Source: Azospirillum sp. TSO22-1 (GTDB lineage: Bacteria > Pseudomonadota > Alphaproteobacteria > Azospirillales > Azospirillaceae). From it: 64,000 bases of DNA. Both the position numbers and the translations under genes were made by a program. The stretch covers positions 1-64,000 of the forward strand of contig NZ_LGQZ01000061.1 in assembly GCF_003116015.1 (NCBI RefSeq). The letters run 5' to 3'. Below the pieces are notes generated by a model. The model saw only the letters and a program-made list of their open reading frames with translations. It ran no database searches and was not told the origin of the DNA. Of this stretch, positions 54,221-62,956 are shown piece by piece (the first letter of the stretch is position 1; the number at the start of each line of letters is the position of its first letter).

Positions 54221-54397
54221 TCAGTCCTCGCGCTTCTTGCCGTCGAGGTCGCGGCGCTGGCGCTCCTCCTCCCGGCGGCGGGTCTGGGCCTCGGCCTTGG
54301 GACGGCCGAATCGGACGCGGTTTTCCTCGGCCTGACGCTCGCGTTCGGCCTTCGCCTGCGCCTTGCGGTAGCGGTTCAGGTTGACGATTTCTCCCAT
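54221..54397 (-). CDS. DUF4169 family small protein
   Basis: A 58-residue, highly charged helical protein starting MGEIVNLNRYRKAQAKAER with VRFGRPKAEAQTRRREEERQ, the standard DUF4169 pattern. The ATG at 54397 is chosen by that N terminus. Function unknown. It diverges from asmA with 167 bp between; a weak TTGCTT-17-TACCTT promoter-like pair at 54468-54496 could serve asmA. Confidence 0.85.
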   Translation of the reverse strand: MGEIVNLNRYRKAQAKAERERQAEENRVRFGRPKAEAQTRRREEERQRRDLDGKKRED

Positions 54398-54564
54398 GGG
54401 TGCGTCCTCCCGGCGTTCGAGGCGCCGCTGGCGGCCTCGTCGCGGCCTTGCCGCGGGAATGCCCAATTTGCTTGTTCTCTGCGGGACGGATACCTTAGCG
54501 GAAGACGACAGGGGCGAGAAGCCTCGCGCACCGCCGAGGCGGCTTTGGGGACGGTGGAGATCCG

Positions 54565-57500
54565 GTGAAGAAGACGCTCATCACGCTGCTGATCCTCGCC
54601 GTGGTGCTGGTGGCCGCGGTGCTGGCGGTGCCCAGCTTCATCGACTGGAACAGCTACAAGGCGGAGATCGCCGGCCGCGTCGGCGCCGCCACCGGCCGCA
54701 CGGTGGAGATCCGCGGCGACATCCGGCTGTCGCTGCTGCCGCGCCCGGCGCTGTCGGTGCGCGATGCCCGCCTGTCGAACGCCCCCGGCGCGGCCGAGCC
54801 CGACATGCTCCGCCTCAAGGAGCTGGACGCCACCATCGCCTTCTGGCCGCTGCTGGAGGGCAAGGTGGCGGTGGAGAGCGTCACCCTGGTGGAGCCGGTG
54901 CTGGCCACCGAGGTGCTGCCCGACGGCCGCCTGAACTGGGACCTCTCCTCCGGCCGCGCCCCGGCCGCCGACACGGCGTCCCGGCCGGGCGAGGGGCTGG
55001 GCGGCGCGGTGCGCTTCGACGACGTGCAGATCCGCAAGGGGACCATCCTCTACCGCGACGCCGCCGGCCGCACCGAGCGGGCGGAAAACGTCGACGCCCG
55101 CGTCGTCGCCAACAGCTTGGTCGGCCCCTTCCAGGTGCAGGGCACCTTCGCGTGGCGCGGCGCGCCGCTGAAGGGCGAACTGATCGTCGGCCCGATCGTC
55201 GAGAACATGGCGGTGCCCCTGCGCACCACCGTCGGGCTGGCCGACGGCGACGCCACGCTGCGGCTGGCCGGCACGGTCGGCGGGCTGCTGTCGCTCAACC
55301 TGCGCGCCGAGGGCAGCGACCTCGCCCGCGTGGTGGACGCGCTGCGCGGCGACGGCGGGACGGCGCCGGCCGTGCTGGCGCAGCCCTTCGCGCTGCGCGC
55401 GGTGGTCGAGGCGGGGACGCAGGGCGGCTACGCCGTCAACGGGCTGGAGGCGCAGCTCGGCAACACGCGGGCCACCGGCACCGCCGGTGTGCGCCTGAAG
55501 CCGGCGCCCGACGTGACGCTGGCGCTGGCGGTCAACCGGCTCGACCTTGATGCCTGGATGCAGCAGGCGGCTCCGGCGCGCGCCACCAACGTCAAGGGCA
55601 ATGGCGTCAAGGGCAACGGCCCGGCGCCGGCCACACCCGCCCCGGTGGAGCTTGCCCTTCCCGCCGACCTCACCGGCCGGCTCGACCTGTCGGTGGAGGG
55701 CATCGGCTACAACGGCGGGCTGGTCCGCCAGCTGCGGGTCGAGGCGGCGCTGGCCAACGGCACGCTGAACCTCGACCGCGTCAGCGCGCTGCTGCCCGGC
55801 GGCGCCGATTTCGTCACCGCCGGCGCGCTGACCGCCGCCGGCGGGCCGCCGAGCGTCGACCTGCGCGTCGAGGCCAACGCCGACAACCTGCGCGGCCTGC
55901 TCGACTGGCTGAAGGTCGATGCCGGTCGGGTGCCGCCCGACCGGCTGCGCAAGGCCTCGCTGTCGGCGCGCGTGCAGGGCCGGCGCGACAAGCTGGAGGT
56001 GACGGGCATCGACCTGCGCCTCGACACCAGCCGCCTGACCGGCGGCGTCGCCTACGTGGACCGCGGCCGGCCGGCCTTCGGCATCCGCGCCGAGGTGGAC
56101 CGGCTGGTGCTCGACCCCTACCTGCCGGCCTTCCACCCGGCGGCGACCCCCGGCAACGGCGGCGCCGCCGACCCCAAGACCGGTCCGGTGCCGCCGGCCG
56201 TGGACCGGCTGCTGAAGACGGTCGACGCCAACCTCGACCTCACCGTCCAGCACCTCACCGTGCAGGGGCTGCCGATCCAGGGGCTGCACCTGGACGCCAC
56301 CGCCAACGCCGGGGCACTGACCGTGCGCGAGGCCACCGTCGGCGACGCCGCCGGGGTGACGGCGCAGCTCACCGGCCAGATCGGCGGGCTGTCGCCGTTG
56401 CGCATCACGCACCTGACCTTCACCGCCGCGGCCGACAGCCTGACCGGCCTGCCGAAGATCGTCGCCTGGCCGGCCGGCGCCCCGGCGCCGGAGCGCATCG
56501 GTCCGGTCAAGGCGCAGGGCCGTCTGGCCGGCGACCTGGAACGGCTGGCGGTGGAGCTGAACCTCGCTGCGGCCGGCGGCACGCTGGACGTCGGCGGCGC
56601 CGTGACCAACCTGCAGCGCACCGCCGGCGCCGACGTCAAGCTGCGCGCCACCTATCCGGAGACGGCCCGCCTCGTCGCGCTGTTCGGCGACGGCGTCAAG
56701 CCGGCGCGCGAGATCGGCGGCATCGACCTCTACGCCGAGGCCGCCGGCTCGGCCAAGGCGTTCGCGCTGAACAACCTGCAAGGGCTCGTCGCCGGCACGC
56801 CGGTGCGCGGCGGCGCGCAGGTCGACCTGGCCGGCGCCAAGCCGCGCGTGCAGGCGGAGGTGCAGACCGGCGACCTCGACGTCGACCAGTTGCTCGCCGG
56901 CCCCGCCGCGGCCTCGCGCCGGCCGGCCGGTGTCCCGGCGGCGCCGGGCGCCCCCGCGGCCGACGCCGAGCGCTTCGACCTCGGCTGGATGCGCGGCTTC
57001 GACGGGAAACTCGGCCTGACCTCGGCGGCCATCGTCGCCGAAGGCTGGCGGGTGGAGCGGCCGGCGCTGCGCGCCAGCCTGGAGAACGGCGTGCTGACGC
57101 TGGACCAGCTCGACGGCGGCGTGCTCGGCGGGCAGGTCGGCGCCACCGGCCGCGTGGCGGCGGGGGAGGGCGGCGGTGCCCAGGGCGAGCTGAACGTCAC
57201 CCTGGTCAAGGCGAAGCTGGCCGAGGCATTGGGCGGCGGGGCGGTGGACGTGGCCGGCGGCACGCTGGACCTCGACGTCGAGCTGAACGCCGCCGGGGCG
57301 AGCCGCGCCGCGCTGATGCAGGGGCTGTCCGGCAAGGGCGCGCTGCACGCCCGCGACGGCATCGTGCGCGGCTTCGACATGGGTGTGCTGCGCGACCGGC
57401 TGACCCGCGTCGACCGGCCGCAGGACGCGCTGCCGGCGGTGCTCGGCGCGCTGCAGGGCGGGCAGACCCGCTTCGCCCGGATGGACGGCAGCTTCGCCAT

Positions 57501-57843
57501 CCAGCGCGGCGTGGCGCGCACCGAGGACCTGCGCCTGATCTCCGAGGCCGGCGAGGCCACGGCGGTCGGGCAGGTCGACCTGCCGGCGCGCACCGTGGAC
57601 ATGCGGGTGCGCGTCGCCGCGCGCGCCGATCAACCATTGCCGCCGGTCAGCCTGCGCCTGAGCGGCCCGCTCGACCAGCCGACCCGCGCCTTCGAGATGC
57701 AGGAGGTGCAGGAGTTCCTCGCCCGCCGCGCCGCTGAGGCGGTGGTGGACAAGATGGCGCCCCAGGTTCCGGAGCTTCCGCTGCCGGGCGGCGGCACCTC
57801 GCAGGAGACGATCCGCGGCCTGTTGGACGGCCTGAAGCGTTGA
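54565..57843 (+). CDS. AsmA family protein
   Basis: A 1092-residue large envelope protein. An N-terminal inner-membrane anchor (TLITLLILAVVLVAAVLAV) is followed by the AsmA start FIDWNSYKAEIAGRVGAATG and GRTVEIRGDIRLSLLPRPAL. The rest is a long periplasmic repeat of beta strands, as in bridge-like lipid-transport proteins of this family; the C-terminal AsmA_2-like part includes LTRVDRPQDALPAVLGALQG and LRLSGPLDQPTRAFEMQEVQ. A role in outer-membrane lipid homeostasis is known for relatives. The GTG start at 54565 has only a weak GGTGGAGA upstream. Confidence 0.9.
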   Translation: MKKTLITLLILAVVLVAAVLAVPSFIDWNSYKAEIAGRVGAATGRTVEIRGDIRLSLLPRPALSVRDARLSNAPGAAEPDMLRLKELDATIAFWPLLEGKVAVESVTLVEPVLATEVLPDGRLNWDLSSGRAPAADTASRPGEGLGGAVRFDDVQIRKGTILYRDAAGRTERAENVDARVVANSLVGPFQVQGTFAWRGAPLKGELIVGPIVENMAVPLRTTVGLADGDATLRLAGTVGGLLSLNLRAEGSDLARVVDALRGDGGTAPAVLAQPFALRAVVEAGTQGGYAVNGLEAQLGNTRATGTAGVRLKPAPDVTLALAVNRLDLDAWMQQAAPARATNVKGNGVKGNGPAPATPAPVELALPADLTGRLDLSVEGIGYNGGLVRQLRVEAALANGTLNLDRVSALLPGGADFVTAGALTAAGGPPSVDLRVEANADNLRGLLDWLKVDAGRVPPDRLRKASLSARVQGRRDKLEVTGIDLRLDTSRLTGGVAYVDRGRPAFGIRAEVDRLVLDPYLPAFHPAATPGNGGAADPKTGPVPPAVDRLLKTVDANLDLTVQHLTVQGLPIQGLHLDATANAGALTVREATVGDAAGVTAQLTGQIGGLSPLRITHLTFTAAADSLTGLPKIVAWPAGAPAPERIGPVKAQGRLAGDLERLAVELNLAAAGGTLDVGGAVTNLQRTAGADVKLRATYPETARLVALFGDGVKPAREIGGIDLYAEAAGSAKAFALNNLQGLVAGTPVRGGAQVDLAGAKPRVQAEVQTGDLDVDQLLAGPAAASRRPAGVPAAPGAPAADAERFDLGWMRGFDGKLGLTSAAIVAEGWRVERPALRASLENGVLTLDQLDGGVLGGQVGATGRVAAGEGGGAQGELNVTLVKAKLAEALGGGAVDVAGGTLDLDVELNAAGASRAALMQGLSGKGALHARDGIVRGFDMGVLRDRLTRVDRPQDALPAVLGALQGGQTRFARMDGSFAIQRGVARTEDLRLISEAGEATAVGQVDLPARTVDMRVRVAARADQPLPPVSLRLSGPLDQPTRAFEMQEVQEFLARRAAEAVVDKMAPQVPELPLPGGGTSQETIRGLLDGLKR

Positions 57844-57909
57844 GCGGGTGACAAAGCCGCCGCCGGACGGCATTCTGCTGGCCTAACCAACAATTGGGGA
57901 GGGCGGGGG

Positions 57910-58692
57910 ATGCTGAAGGGCAAGGTGGCGGTGGTCACGGGATCCACCAGCGGCATCGGGCTGGGGATCGCGCGGGCGCTGGGGCAGGCCGGGGCGGACC
58001 TGGTGCTCAACGGCTTCGGCGACGCCGCCACCATCGAGGCGCTGCGCACCTCCCTGGCGTCCGAGTGCGGCGTGCGCGTCGCCTACCACGGCGCCGACCT
58101 CGCCACCGCGGACGGCGTGGAGTCGCTGATCCGGCACGCCGAGGCGGCGCTGGGCGGCGTGGACGTCCTGATCAACAACGCCGGCATCCAGTACGTGGCG
58201 TCCATCGAGGAGTTCCCGGTCGAGCGCTGGGACGCGGTGCTCGCCATCAACCTGTCCGCGGTGTTCCACGGCACGCGCTGCGCATTGCCCGGCATGAAGG
58301 CGCGCGGCTGGGGCCGCATCGTCAACATCGCCTCGGCGCACGGCCTCGTCGCCTCGGTCCAGAAGGCGGCCTACGTGGCGGCCAAGCACGGCGTGGTCGG
58401 CCTGACCAAGGTCACCGCGCTGGAGACCGCCGGCACCGGCGTCACCTGCAACGCCATCTGCCCGGGCTGGGTGCTGACGCCGCTGGTGCAGAAGCAGGTG
58501 GACGCGCTGGCCGCCGCCAAGGGCCTGGACGACGCGGCGGCGCGCGCCGATCTGCTCGGCGCCAAGCAGCCGTCCGGGCAGTTCGTCACGCCCGAGCAGC
58601 TGGGGGCGCTGGCGGTGTTCCTGTGCTCCGACGCGGCGGCGCAGATGACCGGCGCGGCCTTGCCGATGGACGGGGCGTGGACGGCGCAATAG
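57910..58692 (+). CDS. bdhA: 3-hydroxybutyrate dehydrogenase
   Basis: A 260-residue SDR converting D-3-hydroxybutyrate to acetoacetate with NAD, used in polyhydroxybutyrate turnover. Cofactor motif TGSTSGIG (10-17), NNAG (89-92), catalytic Ser142, Tyr155 and Lys159. The segments VLINNAGIQYVASIEEFPVE, IASAHGLVASVQKAAYVAAKHG and GWVLTPLVQKQ are characteristic of this enzyme rather than other SDRs. ATG after GGGGAGGGCGGGGG. A short hairpin follows its stop. Confidence 0.93.
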   Translation: MLKGKVAVVTGSTSGIGLGIARALGQAGADLVLNGFGDAATIEALRTSLASECGVRVAYHGADLATADGVESLIRHAEAALGGVDVLINNAGIQYVASIEEFPVERWDAVLAINLSAVFHGTRCALPGMKARGWGRIVNIASAHGLVASVQKAAYVAAKHGVVGLTKVTALETAGTGVTCNAICPGWVLTPLVQKQVDALAAAKGLDDAAARADLLGAKQPSGQFVTPEQLGALAVFLCSDAAAQMTGAALPMDGAWTAQ

Positions 58693-58713
58693 GGCTTGAT
58701 GAACATCAAGCCC
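58692..58713 (+). terminator. Palindrome at the bdhA 3' end
   Basis: GGGCTTGATG and CATCAAGCCC are perfect inverted arms with a 2-nt centre (8-bp stem, 6-nt loop in practice), starting at the bdhA stop codon. No U-run follows. Weak terminator or mRNA 3' stabiliser. Confidence 0.5.
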
Positions 58714-58766
58714 GCAGGCGGCTCGAGGCTCCATACTGCCGCCACCATGCAGAACGGGTGGACGGT

Positions 58767-59105
58767 ATGAAGACGAGTCTCGTGGCCGCCGCGCTGGCGG
58801 CATCCCTGGTGTTCGGCCCTGCCCTGGCGCAGGAGGCGAAGAAGCCGCCGCAGATGCGGGTGATGGACCTGCTGATGCTGGGCGAGGGCACCGTGGTCGG
58901 CACGGTGAAGCGGGTGGGTGCCAAGTACGTCGCGCTCAGCGACGGGCAGCAGACGGTGGACGTGACCAGCAAGGAGTTCGTCTTCGACGGTCTGAAGGAA
59001 GGCGACCGCCTGACCGTGACCGGCACCGCCAGCCACGGCACGCTCAAGCCGACGGAGATCCTGAAGGCGGACGGCACGCCGCTGCCGAAGCGGGCGGGGA
59101 AGTAG
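58767..59105 (+). CDS. Secreted OB-fold-like small protein
   Basis: A 112-residue protein with a Sec signal peptide (MKTSLVAAALAASLVFGPALA, cleavage after ALA at about 21). The mature part is a small beta barrel-like sequence: TVVGTVKRVGAKYVALSDGQ, TVDVTSKEFVFDGLKEGDRL and TVTGTASHGTLKPTEILKA, reminiscent of periplasmic OB-fold (BOF/YgiW-type) proteins. No Cys. Function unknown. Confidence 0.7.
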   Translation: MKTSLVAAALAASLVFGPALAQEAKKPPQMRVMDLLMLGEGTVVGTVKRVGAKYVALSDGQQTVDVTSKEFVFDGLKEGDRLTVTGTASHGTLKPTEILKADGTPLPKRAGK

Positions 59106-59113
59106 GGGGCGTG

Positions 59114-59231
59114 CTTGCCCCCACCCCTGCCCCCTCCCCCGCTTCGCAGGGGAGGGGAATAAGCGCCCTCCCCTGCGAAGCGGGGGAGGGAGGGGACCCG
59201 CGCCGCAGGGCGCGGGGAGGGTGGGGGCAAG
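59114..59231. repeat. Short extragenic palindrome family, copy 3
   Basis: CTTGCCCCCACCC (59114-59126) and GGGTGGGGGCAAG (59219-59231) are exact inverted outer arms. Inside, a 25-nt segment from CCCTCCCCCGCTTCGCAG (ends about 59157) is repeated as its exact reverse complement at 59166-59190. It could form one large cruciform between the convergent genes at 58767 and 59241. Confidence 0.85.
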
Positions 59232-59240
59232 TGAGCCGCG

Positions 59241-61655
59241 TTACGCCGCCCGCACCTTGTTGAGGAACCCCGTCACCTCGGTGCGCAGCATGTCGGCCTG
59301 ACGGGCCAGCTCGCGCGACGCGGTCAGCACGGCGTCGGCGGCGCTGCCGGTCTTGCCGGCGGCGGTCGTCACCTCGGCGATGTTGCGCATCACCTCCTGC
59401 GTGCCCTCGGCGGCGTGATTGACGTTCGAGGCGATCTCGCGGGTCGCCGAGCCCTGCTGCTGCATGGCGTCGGCGATGCCGGTCACCGTGTGGCTGATGG
59501 TCGCCACCGCGTCGGAGATCGTGCGGATGGCGTCCACCGCGCCGCTGGTGGCCGACTGCATCTCCGACACCTGGGCGGAGATCTCCTCGGTCGCCTTGGC
59601 GGTCTGCCCGGCGAGGTTCTTCACCTCGGTCGCCACCACGGCGAAGCCCTTGCCCGCTTCGCCCGCCCGCGCCGCCTCGATGGTGGCGTTGAGGGCCAGC
59701 AGGTTGGTCTGCTCGGCGATCTCCTGGATCAGGCCGACCACGTCGCCGATGCGCTGGGCGGCGGTGGACAGGCCCTGCACGGCCGAGTTGGTCTGCTTCG
59801 CCTTGTCCGCCGCGTCCATCGCCGCCTGCGAGGAGGCGGTGAGCTGGCGCGAGATCTCGGCGATGGAGGCCGACAGCTCCTCGGCCGCCGCCGCCACCGT
59901 CTGCACGTTGCTGGTGGCCTGCTGCGAGGCGCTGGCGACCGCGGTGGACTTCGCGGTGGTCAGCGCCGCGTCCGACGACATCTCCTGCGCGTCGCGGCCG
60001 AGCGCGCCGGCCGAGGTGGTCAGCGTCTGCACGACGCCGGACACCGCCTGCTCGAAGCCGTTGGCGAACTCGTTCATGGTGCGGCGGCGGTCGGCGTCGA
60101 TCTGCCGGCGCATGCCCTCGCGCTCCTCCTCCATGTGCCGCATCTCCAGCGCGTTCTCCTTGAACACGCGCAGCGCGTCGGCCATGTGGCGCATCTCGTC
60201 CTTGCGGTCGGAGGCCGGGATGTCCACCGACAGGTCGCCCTCGGCCAGCTTGTCCATGGCGTGCGTCATGGCGTGCAGCGGCACGGTGATGGCGCGGTCG
60301 ATGAACCAGGCGAGCAGGCCGCCCAGCACCAGCGCCACCAGGGCGCCCAGCGTGATCACCAGCGTGGCGTTGGCGCGGCCCTCCTCGCGGTCGTCGCGCT
60401 GCATGGAGACCAGCCGCGCCGTCTGGTCGCTGACCGTGCCGGCGGCCTTGGCCATGGCGGCCGACGCGGTGCGCTGCGCCTCGGCGGTGGCGACCAGGGC
60501 GGCGAATTCCTTGTCGAAGGCCTGGGCCGCGGCCTTGGCGCTGGCGATCATCGCCTTGCCGCCGGCGTCCACCAGCAGCTTGCCGGCCTGCTCGGCCAGA
60601 TCCAGCGTGTCCTTCACCGCGTGGGTGGCGCTGGCGCGGGCGACGGCGTCGCCCTTCAGGCGGTAGTCGCGCTCGGCCAGCATGGCGGCCTGGGCGCTCT
60701 GCATCATGCGCATGGCGACGCCACGCAGCAGCACCGCCTCGTTCACCTCGGCTTGGGCGAAGTTCGCGGCGTCCTGCAGCGCGCCGGAGACGGCGACCTG
60801 GTTGTCCTGCATCTCGCGGACCAGCGCCTGCACCTGCTCGGCCTGCTTCTCCAGCACCTCCATGCGGGCCTGGAAGGTCACGGCGTCCTCGCCACGGGTG
60901 GACTGGCGGGTCTGCTCGACGATGGTGTCGCGGTAGGCGCGCACGGCGGCGGCGATGTTCTCGCCCAGCTCCTCCTCGTTGGTGCCGGCCACCTCGCCCT
61001 TCAGCGTCTCGGCGTGCTCCAGCAGGCCATCGAGCACCGTCACGGTGGCGTCGGCGGACGTCCGGGCGCGGGTGCGGGTGAACTCGCTCTGCAGCCGGCG
61101 GGCCTCCAGCAGCTGCTCGATCATGCGGTCGGCGCGGGCGGCGGTCTCGCGGCTGTGCTTGGCGTTGGCGGTGGCGTCGTTCAGGCTGACCAGGTTTTGG
61201 TCGTAGCGCTCGGACTGCTCCTTGCTGATCTTCTCGGCGACCTCGCGCAGCTCCTTGGCGCGGGCGGCCATGGTCTCGGTGCGCTTGTTGGCCTCGCCGT
61301 CCTGCGCCACGAAGTTGGCGAAGGCGCTGCGGTAGCCGTCGATGCCGCCGAGGATGTCGTCCACCAGCTTGATGCCCTCGGCGCCGTCCAGCGCGGCGCG
61401 GGTGTCCTGGGCTTCCTTGCGCAGGGCGTCCAGCATGCCGGGGACCGCGGCCGCCGCCTTCGAGTCGCGTTCGGTGACGAAGCGCGCCTCCTCCAGCCGG
61501 ACGTTCTTCAGCCGTGCGTCCAGCTCCGCGGTGTGGGACGCCAGGTCCACGCGCCCCGCGTAGGTCCGCAGACTGTTCCAGCCCACGAAGGCGACGGCCA
61601 CCGTCAGCAGCAGCACGGTCGCGAAACCGAGCGCAATACGCGTACCAATGGTCAT
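59241..61655 (-). CDS. Methyl-accepting chemotaxis protein with long helical sensor
   Basis: An 804-residue chemoreceptor. TM1 is at about 8-27 and TM2 at about 425-450, leaving a periplasmic region of about 395 residues that is almost entirely helical with heptad-like spacing, Ala/Glu/Gln-rich and without PAS or Cache motifs. A helical-bimodular (HBM) type sensor, enlarged or duplicated, is the best guess. A HAMP domain follows (AITVPLHAMTHAMDKLAEGDL). The signalling tip EIAEQTNLLALNATIEAARA with GEAGKGFAVVATEVKNLA is canonical. No CheR-binding pentapeptide is at the C terminus. It converges with the secreted protein gene. Confidence 0.92.
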   Translation of the reverse strand: MTIGTRIALGFATVLLLTVAVAFVGWNSLRTYAGRVDLASHTAELDARLKNVRLEEARFVTERDSKAAAAVPGMLDALRKEAQDTRAALDGAEGIKLVDDILGGIDGYRSAFANFVAQDGEANKRTETMAARAKELREVAEKISKEQSERYDQNLVSLNDATANAKHSRETAARADRMIEQLLEARRLQSEFTRTRARTSADATVTVLDGLLEHAETLKGEVAGTNEEELGENIAAAVRAYRDTIVEQTRQSTRGEDAVTFQARMEVLEKQAEQVQALVREMQDNQVAVSGALQDAANFAQAEVNEAVLLRGVAMRMMQSAQAAMLAERDYRLKGDAVARASATHAVKDTLDLAEQAGKLLVDAGGKAMIASAKAAAQAFDKEFAALVATAEAQRTASAAMAKAAGTVSDQTARLVSMQRDDREEGRANATLVITLGALVALVLGGLLAWFIDRAITVPLHAMTHAMDKLAEGDLSVDIPASDRKDEMRHMADALRVFKENALEMRHMEEEREGMRRQIDADRRRTMNEFANGFEQAVSGVVQTLTTSAGALGRDAQEMSSDAALTTAKSTAVASASQQATSNVQTVAAAAEELSASIAEISRQLTASSQAAMDAADKAKQTNSAVQGLSTAAQRIGDVVGLIQEIAEQTNLLALNATIEAARAGEAGKGFAVVATEVKNLAGQTAKATEEISAQVSEMQSATSGAVDAIRTISDAVATISHTVTGIADAMQQQGSATREIASNVNHAAEGTQEVMRNIAEVTTAAGKTGSAADAVLTASRELARQADMLRTEVTGFLNKVRAA

Positions 61656-61792
61656 AACTGCGGGCTCCCCCCGGGGTGTGCGACTTGTGCCGCTCTTTAC
61701 TGTAGTGTGAAACGGTTAATGTCTGGTTTTACATACGACGCAAAGCCGCAGGAATCCAGGTTTCCGGCGCGCCGGTGAACGGGCGGCGCGGC

Positions 61793-62956
61793 TCAGAAAC
61801 GCTCGGCCAGCCACGGCCGCGGGCCGGCGAAGAGTTTCGCAGCCATAGCAATTCCGGCCTCCGAGCCCTGCAAAAGCCCCATCCGTGCCAGCGCCGCCGC
61901 GCCCAGGTGACCGGTGTAGAGCGGCGCCAGTGCGGCAACTGGTAGCACCACATCGGCTTGTTCTTCGTCATGCAGCGTCTCGACCTGCCCGCATCCGTTC
62001 GCAACTTTCAGGAGAAAATGACCGTGGTTGTGTGGCAGCAGCGGGTCGGCGACGTCCAGCACCAGCGTGCCTTCGACCCCCGCCGGGTAGCCGCGCGCGG
62101 CGAGCGCGCGTTCCACATCGACGACGCGGGCCAGCCACTCCTCCCAGCCGTCGATGGCGACGCCGGTGTCGGCCGCCAGGTGCACCAGCGGGTCCTCCGG
62201 CCCGCCCGGCCAGGTCACGCGGTCCACCTGGGCGCGGTAGCCGGCGAGGAAGCCCAGCGCCCGCTGCGCCGCGCGGTGGCCGTGCACGCACACGTCCACC
62301 ACCGTCAGCCGCCGCTCGGCCGGGGGCCGCACCGCGACGTAGCCCTCCGGCCCGTCCGGCCCGTCGGCGACGTAGACGTCGGCCGCCTGCTCGTCGCCGG
62401 GCTTGAGCAGCAGCGTCCACTGCGCTTCGCCGCGCTCCGCCAGCCCGTTGCCGGTCCGCGCCTCGCGTTGCCGCAGCGCCGCCAGCAGGTCGGCGTCCAG
62501 CGGGTCGAGGCGTCGCAGCCCGTCCGTGGGGCCGCGCGCCAGCACCGCCGGCGCCGCGCCGTAGGTGACGGCGCTGCCGGCGCGGGCGTAGCCGAGCCTG
62601 GCGTAGAGCGGCAGCGTCGCGCCGTAGAGCACCGACAGCGCGCAGCCCGCGGTGTGCGCCTCGCGCAGCACCGCGCCCATCAGGGCGCCGCCCAGCCCGG
62701 CGCCGCGCGCCGCCGTCTCCACCGTCACCACCGCCACGGCGCGCGACGGCACCGGCCGGCCGCCGAACCACTGCGGCATGTCCCAGACCGCGGCGCAGCC
62801 GGCCGGCCGGCCCTCGTGCCGCAGCACCCGGAACACCCCGTCGCCGAACAGCGCGCGGTAGCGCAGCAGGTCGGCGCGCGGGATGCCGAAGCCCTGGCGC
62901 AGCAGGTGCGCCAGGGCGTCCAGGTCGCCGGGGACAAAGCGGTCGAAGGTCGGCAC
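61793..62956 (-). CDS. Eis-like GNAT N-acetyltransferase with SCP2-type C-terminal domain
   Basis: A 387-residue protein resembling the Eis family: GNAT domain 1 (1-150) with VTVETAARGAGLGGALMGAV and LYGATLPLYARLGYARAG, a second GNAT-like domain (150-280) with VVDVCVHGHRAAQRALGFLA, and a C-terminal SCP2-like domain (about 290-387) ending PWLAERF. Eis enzymes acetylate amines at one active site formed with the C-terminal carboxylate. The GTG start at 62956 directly follows the stop of the upstream synthetase gene (TAG then GTG), so the two are translated together. Confidence 0.8.
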   Translation of the reverse strand: MPTFDRFVPGDLDALAHLLRQGFGIPRADLLRYRALFGDGVFRVLRHEGRPAGCAAVWDMPQWFGGRPVPSRAVAVVTVETAARGAGLGGALMGAVLREAHTAGCALSVLYGATLPLYARLGYARAGSAVTYGAAPAVLARGPTDGLRRLDPLDADLLAALRQREARTGNGLAERGEAQWTLLLKPGDEQAADVYVADGPDGPEGYVAVRPPAERRLTVVDVCVHGHRAAQRALGFLAGYRAQVDRVTWPGGPEDPLVHLAADTGVAIDGWEEWLARVVDVERALAARGYPAGVEGTLVLDVADPLLPHNHGHFLLKVANGCGQVETLHDEEQADVVLPVAALAPLYTGHLGAAALARMGLLQGSEAGIAMAAKLFAGPRPWLAERF

